Source of the DNA: Verrucomicrobiia bacterium
GTDB lineage: Bacteria > Verrucomicrobiota > Verrucomicrobiia > Limisphaerales > UBA9464
Reading direction: 5' to 3'
DNA: 64,000 bases
Assembly: GCA_019634635.1 (NCBI GenBank)
Contig: JAHCBB010000001.1
Span: 309,445 to 373,444, forward strand
Every line of letters starts with the position of its first letter. The stretch's first letter is position 1. The notes beneath the pieces are model-generated. The model did no database searches. It saw only the letters and a list, made by a program, of their open reading frames with translations, and was not told the DNA's origin. Position numbers and translations under genes: made by a program. Shown here piece by piece: positions 9,536 through 18,826 of the stretch.

Positions 9536-11191
9536 ATGCGACTGGCCCTGGCGCAACTCAACACGACGGTCGGGGACATCGCCGGCAACGAGGCGCGAAT
9601 CCTTGAGGCCTACCGCCGTGGCGTGGCTGCGGGCGCGGACCTTGTCGTTGTCCCGGAGCTGGCCCTGACCGGATATCCGCCCCGTGACCTGCTGCTGCGC
9701 CCGGCGTTCATCCGCGCCCAGCAGGACGCCCTTGCACGGCTGACGCGGGCCTCCGGGTCCGCGGGCCTCCTGGTGGGTCATGTTGGGATCAACCCGCATC
9801 GCCCCGGACGCGAGTTCACCAACGCCGCCTCCCTGTTGTCCGGTGGGGATGTCGTCGCGACGCGGGAGAAGACCCTGCTGCCGACCTATGACGTGTTCGA
9901 CGAGGACCGGTATTTCGAGCCGGCGACGTCCAACCTGCCGGTGGCGTTCGCCGGCCGCCGCCTCGGAATCACCATCTGCGAGGACCTTTGGAACGACGAG
10001 GATTTCTGGCCGGAGCGTCGGTACCGTCCCAATCCTGCCGTGGCGCTCGCGGAAGCCGGAGCCGACCTGCTGGTCAATCTCTCCGCCTCCCCGTGGCACC
10101 TCGGCAAGGAGCGCACGCGCCACGCCATGCTGGCCAGTCTGGCAGCCAAGGCCCGGTGCCCCGTGGCCTACTGCAACCTGGCCGGGGGCAACGATGAATT
10201 GGTGTTCGACGGCCAGAGTTTGGTGTGCCGTCCGGACGGTTCCCTCGCCGCACAAGGTGCGGCGTTTGCCGAAGACTTCCTGGCCGTGGACCTGGAGACC
10301 GCAGCCGCGCAGGCGCCCCGGGTGTTGTCGGACGAGGCCCTGCTCCGCGACGCCCTGGTGCTGGGAACGCGCGACTACCTGCACAAATGCGGCTTCCGGT
10401 CGGCGGTCATCGGCCTGAGTGGGGGCATTGATTCGGCGCTTGTTGCCGCCCTGGCTGTCGAGGCGCTCGGGCCTGCGCAGGTCCGCGGCCTCGCGCTGCC
10501 GTCGCAGTACAGCTCGGAGGGAAGCGTTGCCGACGCCCGGGAACTGGCGGCCAACCTGGGCATCCGGTTCGATGTGGTGCCCATCCAGCCCCCCTTCGCG
10601 GCCGTGCGGGAACAATTGCAACCGTTGTTCGAGGGGCGTGGCGAAGACACCACGGAGGAAAACCTCCAGGCCCGCCTGCGGGGCGTGACGCTCATGGCGA
10701 TGTCCAACAAGTTTGGCTCCCTGCTGCTGACCACGGGCAACAAGTCGGAACTCGCGGTGGGATACTGCACCCTGTACGGTGACATGTGCGGCGGGCTGGC
10801 CGTCATCAGCGACGTGCCCAAGACCTGGGTTTACCGGTTGGCGCGGTGGATGAATGCCGACGCCCGGGAACGGGGGGCTCGTCCTCCCATTCCGGAAGGC
10901 AGCCTGACCAAGCCCCCGAGTGCGGAGCTCCGCCCGAACCAGACCGATCAGGACAGCCTGCCCCCGTACGAGGTGCTCGACGGAATCCTGGAAGGTTATG
11001 TGGTGCGATCGCTGTCGGTGGAGTCCCTGATCGGGGAAGGATGGCGGGAGCCCGATGTGCGAAGAGTGATCCGGCTGATTGAAGGCTCCGAGTACAAGCG
11101 GCGCCAGGCGGCGCCCGGATTGAAGGTGACGACCAAGGCGTTTGGTGTCGGGCGCCGCGTGCCCATCGCCCAGCGCTGGCGCGAAGGTTGA
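9536..11191 (+). CDS. nadE: Glutamine-dependent NAD(+) synthetase
   Basis: Final step of NAD synthesis: amidation of nicotinate adenine dinucleotide, with ammonia released from glutamine. The 551-residue two-domain architecture is complete. The N-terminal nitrilase-like amidase has the Glu-Lys-Cys triad (E41 in VVPELALTGYPP, K112 in REKTLLPTYDVFDE, C148 in ITICEDLW). The C-terminal ATP pyrophosphatase domain has the P-loop LSGGIDSAL at 294-302 and TTGNKSELAVGYCTLYGDM. The ATG at 9536 follows the DUF192 stop after 4 bases. It closes the cofactor-gene run and faces the convergent PQQ-propeller gene. Confidence 0.95.
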   Translation: MRLALAQLNTTVGDIAGNEARILEAYRRGVAAGADLVVVPELALTGYPPRDLLLRPAFIRAQQDALARLTRASGSAGLLVGHVGINPHRPGREFTNAASLLSGGDVVATREKTLLPTYDVFDEDRYFEPATSNLPVAFAGRRLGITICEDLWNDEDFWPERRYRPNPAVALAEAGADLLVNLSASPWHLGKERTRHAMLASLAAKARCPVAYCNLAGGNDELVFDGQSLVCRPDGSLAAQGAAFAEDFLAVDLETAAAQAPRVLSDEALLRDALVLGTRDYLHKCGFRSAVIGLSGGIDSALVAALAVEALGPAQVRGLALPSQYSSEGSVADARELAANLGIRFDVVPIQPPFAAVREQLQPLFEGRGEDTTEENLQARLRGVTLMAMSNKFGSLLLTTGNKSELAVGYCTLYGDMCGGLAVISDVPKTWVYRLARWMNADARERGARPPIPEGSLTKPPSAELRPNQTDQDSLPPYEVLDGILEGYVVRSLSVESLIGEGWREPDVRRVIRLIEGSEYKRRQAAPGLKVTTKAFGVGRRVPIAQRWREG

Positions 11192-11225
11192 ACCGGGCCC
11201 GGGTGGCGTTCCGGGCCGGTTGCCG

Positions 11226-12824
11226 TCAAGGGGTCGAGGCCGGGGCGCTGGTGGCCAGCGGCAGGCGGACCAGGGCGGCCTCCTGATCGTTCCGGACCAG
11301 CAAATCGGCCCCTGCCAGCGCGATTGGATTCCACGTCTTGGAATTGAAGATGCGCAGGCGTCCCAGTTCGTTGGGACCCTCCGGTGTGGGGCGCAGCAGG
11401 ACCATTTCGCCGGACTCCGCCATCAACAGGTACAGGTCGTTCACGAGCAGTCCCTGGCCATGCCCGTAACGCCCCTCCTTCCACGGCTGGGAACCGTCCC
11501 GCACGTCGAGGCACACCAGGATGCCATCATCGAGGCCATACACGTGGCCGTCGCGATACACCGGATTGGCAAACTTGGCCTTGAGCTTCCGGGATTTCCA
11601 AAGGCTGGTGGGTGCGTGGGTCCCGGGGCCGACCGCGAACAACTCCGCGCCCACGTTGTAGCCGGCCGAGATCAGGACGCGGTCGGGTCCGGTCTCGATC
11701 GGGTTTGCCACCAGGGGCAATCCCGCTCCAAAGGGCACCTCCCACCGCACGGCGCCGGTGGCCGGATCGTGCGAAGCGAAGGAGCGGTGGTTGAGGATGA
11801 GGATCTGGGGGGTTCCGGACAGCGTTGCCAGAAACGGGGACGCGTAACCGGCTCCGGAATCACCCGCCTTCCAGGCAAGTTCCCCGGAATCGGCGCGGTA
11901 CGCGATCATGGAGGCCCCTTCACGGCCTCCGGCGCTGACCACGACCAGCCCTTCATGCACGAGCGGCGACCCGCTGAACCCCCATTCAGGAACGCTGCAG
12001 GCCGCGTCGGCGGTCAGACTTCGCGTCCACAGGAGACGCCCGGTGGCCAGGTCCAGGGCGTTGAGGCGCCCGGTGGCGCCCAGGGAAAACACGCGGCCGT
12101 CCTGAAGGGCCGGTGTGGCCCTGGGCCCCTCGCCGGCGATGGTCGTCGCGTAGCGTTCGGGGTCGGCATGGGTCCACAGCCGGCGTCCGCTGGCCCGATC
12201 ATAGGCGGTGACCTGTTCCTCCGCTCCCTGCTGTTCCTGGGTCACCGCGTAGCCACCCGCGACGACGAACCCGGACCAGGCGGGGCCCACCGGTTGACGC
12301 CAGGCGATGACCGGAGGCTGCACCGCCCAGCGGGTGTCGAGGGACGGTCCTGCGATACGGCCGTTACGATTCGGCCCCAGGAATTGCGGGAAGGTTTCAC
12401 CGACGATTCCCGGGGCGCTTCCCGTGGGTGCCGGTGCCGAAACGGAAGGCACCACAACAGCGGCGGGGGCGGCCGTCCGGCTCCAGCGGGGTTCCCAGAT
12501 GGGTACGAAATCGCCGCTGACGCCCCGGATTCGGAACAGAACTCCCGACAGCACCATCAAGCCGGTCACCGCGGCCAGCGCGATCCGGCGTTGTCGCCTG
12601 GGCGCCCGCGACAGGAGCGTCCACCACAGAAGCAGCGCGGTAAACGTGAGCAATGCCACGGCGGCGGTGGCGAGGTTGCGATGCTGGAACGCCGCCTCGC
12701 GATCGAGAACCTGAATCTTAAAAAGCGCTGCGGCGGCCAGCACGGCGATCAGCGCGGCGGGCCATACGCGAAGGCCCGGAACCGTGGGCGCCGGATCCGG
12801 GGGTTGGTTGGGTGGTGTGCTCAC
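11226..12824 (-). CDS. Membrane-anchored PQQ-like (BamB-type) beta-propeller protein
   Basis: A 532-residue protein. Three hydrophobic segments at about residues 19-37, 50-68 and 78-95 form an N-terminal membrane region. A propeller domain follows, with repeated blades of the type VTAYDRASGRRLWTH, LNALDLATGRLLWTR and ASHDPATGAVRWEVPFG. The entry segment FPQFLGPNRNGRI is typical of the Planctomycetes/Verrucomicrobia BamB-like family. No quinone-enzyme catalytic residues were recognised, so a binding or scaffold role is more likely than a dehydrogenase. It converges on nadE with a 34-base gap. Confidence 0.85.
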   Translation of the reverse strand: MSTPPNQPPDPAPTVPGLRVWPAALIAVLAAAALFKIQVLDREAAFQHRNLATAAVALLTFTALLLWWTLLSRAPRRQRRIALAAVTGLMVLSGVLFRIRGVSGDFVPIWEPRWSRTAAPAAVVVPSVSAPAPTGSAPGIVGETFPQFLGPNRNGRIAGPSLDTRWAVQPPVIAWRQPVGPAWSGFVVAGGYAVTQEQQGAEEQVTAYDRASGRRLWTHADPERYATTIAGEGPRATPALQDGRVFSLGATGRLNALDLATGRLLWTRSLTADAACSVPEWGFSGSPLVHEGLVVVSAGGREGASMIAYRADSGELAWKAGDSGAGYASPFLATLSGTPQILILNHRSFASHDPATGAVRWEVPFGAGLPLVANPIETGPDRVLISAGYNVGAELFAVGPGTHAPTSLWKSRKLKAKFANPVYRDGHVYGLDDGILVCLDVRDGSQPWKEGRYGHGQGLLVNDLYLLMAESGEMVLLRPTPEGPNELGRLRIFNSKTWNPIALAGADLLVRNDQEAALVRLPLATSAPASTP

Positions 12825-12915
12825 GAGCCTTCAGGCATGGGATTCAGATCGTGGACGGAAGGCCGTCTCAAAGCCCGCGCCGGAGGGATCAGCCGGGATT
12901 CGCCAGCCCGCGAGT

Positions 12916-14256
12916 TCATTGAAAGGTCTCCGGATCCGCGAGCCACGTCCTCGACTCGCGGGCAACGAGGCCGGAGAGCAGCAGCAACGAGAGCAGGTTC
13001 GGGAGGGCCATCAGCGCGTTGGCGGAATCGGAGAAGTTGAGGACGAGCGAGCTCGGGAAGGTCGCGCCGAGGAGGATGGCCAGCACCCACAACCAGCGGA
13101 ACACGGGCACCAGATGGAGTCCGCCGAGGTACTCCATCGCCTTTTCACCGTAGTAGGCCCAGCCGATCAGGGTGGAGAAAACGAAGGTGATGAGCCCGAG
13201 GGTGAGCAGGGGTGCGCCGAAGCGGGGGAGGGTGCTGAAGGCGCGGTGGGTCATCGCCGCGCCCTCCGCACCGCTGTTCCAGGCGCCGGTGACGACGAGG
13301 ACCAGTCCCGTGGCGAGGCAGATGACGACGGTGTCCCAAAATGTGCCCGTCATGGAAACCAGCGCCTGCTGTGCAGGGTTGCGGGACCGGGCGGCGGCGG
13401 CGGCGATGGGCGCGCTCCCAAGCCCGGATTCATTGGAAAAGAGCCCGCGTTTGACGCCGGCGGCAATCACCGCACCCAGCGCACCGCCGGCGACGGAACG
13501 TCCTGTAAATGCGTCGGTGACAATGAGCCGGACGGCATCGGGAAGCTGCTCCACGAACACCGTCAGGATCGCCAGGCATCCGAGCAGATAGGCGATGACC
13601 ATGAAGGGGACGAGAACCTCGCAGAAACGGGCGATTGAGCGGATGCCACCAATGAGCACGAGCCCGGTGCCCGCGGCCATGAGCAGGCCGCAGGTCCAGC
13701 GGATGGGCATCTCCGCGGTACCCTTGGGGAACAATTCAATCACGCTGGCCGTGACGGCCTTGGCCTGGAACATGTTCCCGATTCCAAACGCGGCGACAAC
13801 GGTGAACAGGGCGAAGAGCACCCCGAGCCATCGCATGTGGAGTCCGCGTTCGATCACGTACATCGGACCGCCCGACATGTCGCCGCGCTCGTTCTTCACC
13901 CGGAACTTCAGGGAAAGGAGGGCCTCGGCATATTTGGTCGCCATGCCCAGGACGCCGGTGATCCACATCCAAAAAATCGCTCCGGGGCCGCCCGCGCCGA
14001 CTGCGACGGCGACGCCGACAATGTTGCCCGCGCCAGCCGTGGCGGCGAGTGCGGTCGAGAGCGCGGCGAACGGGCTGACATCCCCCTCGGCGCCGCGGCC
14101 CGGCCGGAAGGTCAGTTGGATGGCCGGCCAGATCCAACGCTGGATCAGGCCCAGGCGGATCGTGAGATGCAGGTGCGTGCCGACGAGCAGCACCAGGAGC
14201 CACGGACCCCAGAGGAGTCCGCTCGTCCATTCGAAGAAGGAATTGAGCCGGTCCAT
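12916..14256 (-). CDS. Alanine/glycine:cation symporter (AGCS family)
   Basis: Predicted Na+- or H+-coupled uptake of alanine or glycine across the inner membrane. The 446-residue protein is almost entirely hydrophobic helices. It carries AGCS signatures: ATAGAGNIVGVAVAVGAGGPGAI spread over residues 75-97, ATKYAEALLSLKFR, MSGGPMYVIERGL and SNESGLGSAPIAAAAA. I use ATG 14256 and not the TTG three codons earlier. The 270 bases upstream, before the RCC1-like remnant, can fold into several hairpins and may be a regulatory leader. Confidence 0.92.
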   Translation of the reverse strand: MDRLNSFFEWTSGLLWGPWLLVLLVGTHLHLTIRLGLIQRWIWPAIQLTFRPGRGAEGDVSPFAALSTALAATAGAGNIVGVAVAVGAGGPGAIFWMWITGVLGMATKYAEALLSLKFRVKNERGDMSGGPMYVIERGLHMRWLGVLFALFTVVAAFGIGNMFQAKAVTASVIELFPKGTAEMPIRWTCGLLMAAGTGLVLIGGIRSIARFCEVLVPFMVIAYLLGCLAILTVFVEQLPDAVRLIVTDAFTGRSVAGGALGAVIAAGVKRGLFSNESGLGSAPIAAAAARSRNPAQQALVSMTGTFWDTVVICLATGLVLVVTGAWNSGAEGAAMTHRAFSTLPRFGAPLLTLGLITFVFSTLIGWAYYGEKAMEYLGGLHLVPVFRWLWVLAILLGATFPSSLVLNFSDSANALMALPNLLSLLLLSGLVARESRTWLADPETFQ

Positions 14257-14526
14257 TACGGGCAACGACGCGGCGGGGAGGGCGGCCGCACGTCCGGAAG
14301 CGTTGCGGGATTGGGGGCGGCCGGTGCAATGCTTTTCGCGGGAAGAGACAGGGTCCGTTCAGCGATCGAGGACTCCAGAGGTGTCCTGTCCCTGAGTTTT
14401 CCCAGTGGCGCCTCGATCCCGATGCGCCGGACAGCGACCGGTGGTCTGGCTTCCCCCGTTATTCGACGCGGGAAGCGTCGCGGATCCTTTCCATTGGCTC
14501 ACCTCCTCCCGATGGCGCCGTGGCGG
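14257..14526 (-). promoter_or_regulatory. Structured 5' leader of the AGCS symporter gene, possible riboswitch
   Basis: Read on the minus strand, the segment holds a hairpin CGACGC/GCGTCG, a hairpin GGACACC/GGAGTCC and a possible long-range pairing of GGGACAGG with CCTGTCTC. The words GGCGCC, AAAACTCAGG, ACAGGACA and CTCTGGAG recall parts of the glycine riboswitch consensus, a common regulator of AGCS genes. However, the core GCCGAAGG element is not evident. This is a hypothesis. The region contains no plausible gene. Confidence 0.25.
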
Positions 14527-15195
14527 TCAAGGTGCCAACTCGAGTTTCAGGAATTGCACGGGGTTCGTCAGGGGCAGGTCGGCTCTGTTCCAGTTCCCCT
14601 GCCGAACCACCGATACCTCAACGGGCAGCCACGGCCCTTCATTCAATCGTCCGGCTCCAACTAATTTGAACTGCGATTGCGTGGCGTGCCAGAAACCGAC
14701 CGGTCCGGCGGGTGTTCGCGCCACGCGCAGCCCGGGCGATTCCGACACTCCAAACAAGGCCATGGTGTTGTGGCCACCCGCTGCAATTGCCGTCACTCCG
14801 CGCAAATTGGGCGGGACCCACGCTGCCTGCGTTGGCAGGCCAAAGATCACGTTCGCCGCCACCTTTCCCCAGGCCGCAACGGTGCCGTCCGAACGTAACG
14901 CCACCGTGTGATAAGAGCCCGCAGCAACCGAAGTCACCCGACCCAGTTCCTCCGGAACATCACACTGACCTTCCACATTTCTCCCCCAGGCGATCACACT
15001 GCCGTCATGGCCCAGTGCCACGCAGTGGCCCTGGCCTGCGGCGATGGCAATCACCGAACCGAGGTTTGGTGGAGGTTCCACTCCGGAACCGCCCTCCGTG
15101 AACACGGTGCCGTCATCCTTGAGGAAAATGAGGAAATCTCCGCCAATGGCGATGGAGGCAACATTCGAGGCGGCCACCTGGCGCTCCTCAATCCC
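14527..15195 (-). pseudogene. RCC1-like repeat protein, 3' segment (after frameshift)
   Basis: C-terminal part of one broken gene that originally ran from 16907 down to 14527. This segment carries RCC1-type repeats such as DGSVIAWGRN and SDGTVAAWGK, then a C-terminal beta module ending VQFLKLELAP. It is in a different frame from the segment upstream. The frames join at the CCCC run at 15193-15196 (GGGG on the coding strand), where restoring a single G reconnects GSAWG to IEERQVAASNV. So a 1-base deletion, real or a sequencing error, separates the pieces. Confidence 0.8.
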
Positions 15196-16523
15196 CAGGC
15201 ACTTCCATCGGATTTGACGGCAGCCAGCCGGGCCTGACTGACCGACAACGTTTGGACATCGTGCGCCAGGACCTCCGGAATCGGAGTCCAAGCGTGACCA
15301 TTCAAATCAAAATTGGCCAACATCCCTGCGAGGTCCCGTGTCACCACCCAGTTGCCAGATGTCACCGAATCAACCGGGAGCCCGCGAGGAGGGAGCATCC
15401 GGCCGCCGGGCTGTCCGGCGGACCACGTCACGATGCTGCCATCGGCCAGCAGCGCGCTCGAAACATCCCCGGAGGAGGCCTGGACCACCCGTCCTTGAAT
15501 TTGCACCGGTGTGATCCGATGATCGCCGCCGGGTGGACTCCACTCCAGCAATGTGCCCGGCTCCGGGGTGGGAAGCACTTCCAGGTACGCCGGGCGGGTC
15601 TCGGTCGAAGCTCCGGACAAATCGGTGATCGCGACGGTATAGGGTCCGCGGAGCCCGGGCTCGGTCCCGGTGACTGTCCCCTCGATCGAGTAGGCGGGCC
15701 CGGTGGCACCGGGAATCACGGAGCCATTGTCCATCCACTGATATTTCAATCCAAACCCACGACACTCGACTTCAAACCGGGCTCCCTGCCATGGATGCAC
15801 CTTTTGATTGCCCGGCATCCTTTCGATGCCTTGGAGTCTTTGTGCTCCAAGTGCGATTGCGTAGTCTGCACAGGCAAAAATCGCCAATACGCCGCCGCGG
15901 CTGACCGTTTCGGGCAGGGTCCATTCCCCGCCGGTATCATGGCGCCAGGATACCAAGGTTCCATCCTTTCTCAGGGCAAGTCCGAGCCATTGTGAAGTGG
16001 CGACTTTAACCACGTCCTTGAGTCCGGCGGGTGTCCTCGAATCGGAATCGTAGCCCCAACGAACGACGGTTCCGTCTGTCCGAAGTGCGACCACACGCGA
16101 ACCGCCGAGGGCGACGGAAGTGACTCCGTTCAATCCCTTGGGCACGCGGAGCGCGTTGACGTCGCCGCTGAGCATTTCCACGGTCCCGTCAGCTCGAATG
16201 GCGCACAAGCTGGAAGCGCTGGCCGCCAACTGAACGACATCCGATAAATCCTCGGGGCGCACGGAGGGACTCCCCTCAAGCTGCCCCCAGACCGCCACCG
16301 TTCCATCCACCTTTAGAGCCGCCGAAAAATTTTCGCCGGCAACGACGCTGACCACATTGCTGAGTCCGACCGGGACAGCCACTTTGTCAAACCCGTTGCC
16401 TCCAAAACCGAGGACCGTTCCATCGGAAGTCAGGACTAGCAGATGATCCCAGCCGGCGACGATCGCCGTTGCGTTCCGCACCTGGTCGTCTGGCCGCTGG
16501 CCCGGAAGGGTCCCCTGGGCGCC
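15193..16523 (-). pseudogene. RCC1-like repeat protein, central segment (RCC1 repeats and Ig-like insert)
   Basis: Middle of the broken RCC1-like gene. It contains repeated blades of the form VVSVVAGENFSAALKVDGTV and VALRTDGTVVRWG. An Ig-like domain follows (FEVECRGFGLKYQWMDNGS, ending in a DLSGAS-containing strand), and then more blades up to SDGSAWG. It lies in the same frame as the 5' segment but is cut off from it by a TAG at 16524-16526. It could be expressed only by internal initiation, for which the first ATG (16481) has no signal peptide. An extracellular propeller is the likely ancestral role. Confidence 0.8.
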
Positions 16524-16907
16524 CTAGGTGACCACGGAACCATCCTCCCTGAGGGCTGCACTGAATCGTCCTCCGGCGGCCACCGCAGTTACCTGGTCCC
16601 GTCCGGGAGGCACAGAAAACGTCGCGCGCCAGGGGTCGAAATCCATCCCCCACATCACGACTTTCCCTTCTGTGGTCAACCCCGCACAGTGAAAGGGTGT
16701 GAGTGCGACCGTTTTCAAATTCTGAGCCACCACTTCGCCGCCCCAGGCCACGTAGTTCTCCTGCCCCGGTTGCGCATCGTACCAGATCATTGAGCCCCAG
16801 ATCGCTGCCGCCTGAGGCTCTGCGTCCACTCCGGTTCCTGCGGATGCCAGCGATCGAAGGGTGATCCACAGCAGGAGGGCGATCCTGCCAAAGTGTGGCG
16901 GGAACAT
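16524..16907 (-). pseudogene. RCC1-like repeat protein, 5' segment ending in an amber codon
   Basis: Encodes a signal peptide (MFPPHFGRIALLLWITLRSL at residues 1-20) and the first RCC1 blades, with the Trp-Gly signature as VVMWGMDFDPW. The frame then stops at EDGSVVT-TAG-G. In RCC1 repeats this position is the conserved Trp of T-W-G, so TGG has become TAG. Translation beyond the stop continues the repeat pattern in the same frame. As it stands the product is 127 residues. The start lies 4 bases downstream of the Uma2 remnant. Confidence 0.8.
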
Positions 16908-16910
16908 GAG

Positions 16911-17237
16911 TCAGCGGTTGGGTTCCGGAAACAGCTCCGCAAGGGCCACGCCGAGCCCGGCGATGGCGGTGGACTCCAGTCGCACCGGACCGGAGACGAC
17001 CGTGCGCTGCCGGAATCCTTCCTCCGTAGGCTCCCGGTGGACTTCAACGCAGCGGCTCTCCGGGATCAGAAGCCAGTACTCGGTGACGCCTGCGGCGGCG
17101 GAGATGCCGGCCTTTTGGCGGTCCACCTCCACCGTCGTTACGTCAACTTCGATCACCAATTCCGCCCTTGTGGGGATAGGACATCCGTTTGCGGCCCGGG
17201 TTCGGACCCCGACAGAGGATCTGTCCCCTGAGACCTT
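16911..17237 (-). pseudogene. Truncated Uma2-family (PD-(D/E)xK nuclease fold) remnant
   Basis: The C-terminal half of an Uma2/DUF820 protein is recognisable: ELVIEVDVTT, VDRQKAG, then GVTEYWLLIPESRCVEVHRE. Full-length Uma2 proteins are about 190 residues. Here the frame opens only after a TGA at about 17238, and the N-terminal half, which holds the PD part of the nuclease motif, is absent. An ATG at 17159 would give 82 residues. I read this as a truncated gene. It sits directly upstream of the broken RCC1-like gene. Confidence 0.65.
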
Positions 17238-17343
17238 TCATCATTGGGGGCTGGGACCGAGGTCCGGTCGCCCGGCCGGTCCATCCAATCGGCTGGAGCT
17301 CTGCTTCTCCGCGGCGGCGATTCCCGGTAGCGTCCGCCCGCAG

Positions 17344-18204
17344 ATGGCCACCGCCACGCCCACCCTCCGCACGCTGTTGGTCCTTGGTCGCGTCTCCAAC
17401 CTCCCGACGGTTTGGAGCAATTGCCTCGCGGGATGGTGGCTGGGCGGGGGAGGGAACCCCCGGGCGCTGCTTCAGGTGTGCGTGGGCGCTTCGCTGATGT
17501 ACGTCGCCGGCATGTTCCTCAACGACGCCTTTGACGCCGACTTTGACCGCCAGTACCGACGGGCACGGCCGATTCCGTCCGGCGCCATCGCGGAAGGGTT
17601 GGTCTGGAAATCGGGCGGGCTCCTGCTCGTCATGGGCTGGTTGCTGGTGGTGCTGCTGGGAATGGCACCGGCCATCTGGGGATTGGTGCTCATGGGAGCC
17701 ATCCTGGTGTATGACGCGGTGCACAAGGTCCTCGCGTTGTCCCCGCTCCTGATGGCGTTGTGCCGGTTCCTCCTCTATGGGCTCGCCGCCAGCACGGCGG
17801 ATGCCGGGGTCACCGGAGACGCCCTTTGGTGCGGCATCGCCCTCGCCGGCTGGATCGTGGGGTTGAGCTACGTGGCCAAGCGCGAAAGCACCTCGGGCCG
17901 GCTGCCGCGGTGGCCGCTCACCGTGCTGGGCCTGCCCTTTCTGTTCGCCGCACTGATGAATGCCGGGGATTACCGTCTGCCGGCCATTGGGGCCGGCTTT
18001 GTCACCGGCGCCTGGGCCCTCTGGTGCCTCCGGCACACCTTTGACGCCGGGGGCCGCAATCTTGGCCTCACCGTCTCAGGGCTCCTTGCGGGAATCTGCC
18101 TGGTGGACTGGCTCCTGGTGCTGCCGTCCCTGCCGGGCACGCTGGCCTTCATGGCCTGTTTCGCCGGAGCCCTGCTGGCCCAGCGGCATGTGCCGGCAAC
18201 CTGA
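17344..18204 (+). CDS. UbiA-family prenyltransferase
   Basis: Integral-membrane prenyltransferase of 286 residues with about eight hydrophobic helices. The first Asp-rich motif NDAFDADFDRQYRRARPIPSG spans residues 60-80 and binds the Mg-prenyl diphosphate. The second acidic loop expected in UbiA proteins is weak here: the segment ILVYDAVHKV is what aligns with it. The acceptor (quinone precursor, heme, chlorophyll-type or other) cannot be decided, and no quinone genes are adjacent. ATG 17344 gives a normal length. The frame extends upstream through the Uma2/RCC1 junction without family similarity. Confidence 0.85.
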   Translation: MATATPTLRTLLVLGRVSNLPTVWSNCLAGWWLGGGGNPRALLQVCVGASLMYVAGMFLNDAFDADFDRQYRRARPIPSGAIAEGLVWKSGGLLLVMGWLLVVLLGMAPAIWGLVLMGAILVYDAVHKVLALSPLLMALCRFLLYGLAASTADAGVTGDALWCGIALAGWIVGLSYVAKRESTSGRLPRWPLTVLGLPFLFAALMNAGDYRLPAIGAGFVTGAWALWCLRHTFDAGGRNLGLTVSGLLAGICLVDWLLVLPSLPGTLAFMACFAGALLAQRHVPAT

Positions 18205-18271
18205 GCAAAATCGGGGGGACGCCGCAACAATTCCCGTTCCGCATTCCCCCTGAAGCGCGTACCAACCGGGC

Positions 18272-18826
18272 GTGCCGTTTCCAAGATCCTGCCGCAACAT
18301 TGCTCTCGTCGGTTTCATGGGGGCCGGCAAGTCCACGGTGGCGTCGCTGCTGGCGGGTCTGCTTCGGTTTGAAGTGGTGGACACCGACCGGGTGATCGAG
18401 GAACGGGCCGGGCGTCGGGTCTCCGAAATCTTTGCCGAAGAAGGCGAGACCGCATTCCGGGAGCGCGAGGCGACCCTGGTGTCTGAACTGGAATCCATGA
18501 CCGGCCGGGTCATTGCCACCGGGGGCGGGCTCGTCATGAATCCCGCGAACCTCGAAAGCCTCCGCCGGCACGCCTACATCGTGTGTCTATGGGCGTCGCC
18601 GGAAACCATCCATCAACGCGTCGGACACCAGACGCATCGTCCGTTGCTCCAGAAGGGCGATCCGATGGAACGTATCCGGACGCTCATGGCGGAGCGCGCA
18701 CCGGTGTATCGCCAGGCGGACCTGCTCGTGGGGGTGGATTTCCGGGCGCCAGCCGACACGGCGCGCATCATCGCCTCCGCATTTCGCAAGCTGGAGCCGG
18801 CATCCGGTCCCAATGAACACGCCTGA
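18272..18826 (+). CDS. aroK: Shikimate kinase
   Basis: ATP-dependent phosphorylation of shikimate in aromatic amino-acid synthesis. The 184-residue protein has the P-loop GFMGAGKST at 14-22, the shikimate-binding DTD at 37-39 with the following Arg/Glu-rich stretch RVSEIFAEEGETAFRERE, the GGG motif in IATGGGLVM, and the lid region RPLLQKGDP. The GTG start at 18272 is the only reasonable one. The 3' end overlaps queG by 14 bases, implying co-transcription. Confidence 0.93.
   Translation: MPFPRSCRNIALVGFMGAGKSTVASLLAGLLRFEVVDTDRVIEERAGRRVSEIFAEEGETAFREREATLVSELESMTGRVIATGGGLVMNPANLESLRRHAYIVCLWASPETIHQRVGHQTHRPLLQKGDPMERIRTLMAERAPVYRQADLLVGVDFRAPADTARIIASAFRKLEPASGPNEHA

Noticed and set aside
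14257..14526. Cobalamin riboswitch
   Set aside because: Words like GCCACTG, GAAGCCAGACC and CAGGACACC occur but in the wrong order for the B12 aptamer, and the downstream gene is not a B12-type target.
16524..16526. UAG recoding (pyrrolysine or Trp reassignment)
   Set aside because: TAG serves as an ordinary terminator at other genes here, the replaced residue is Trp in both cases, and no suppressor tRNA is seen in the window.
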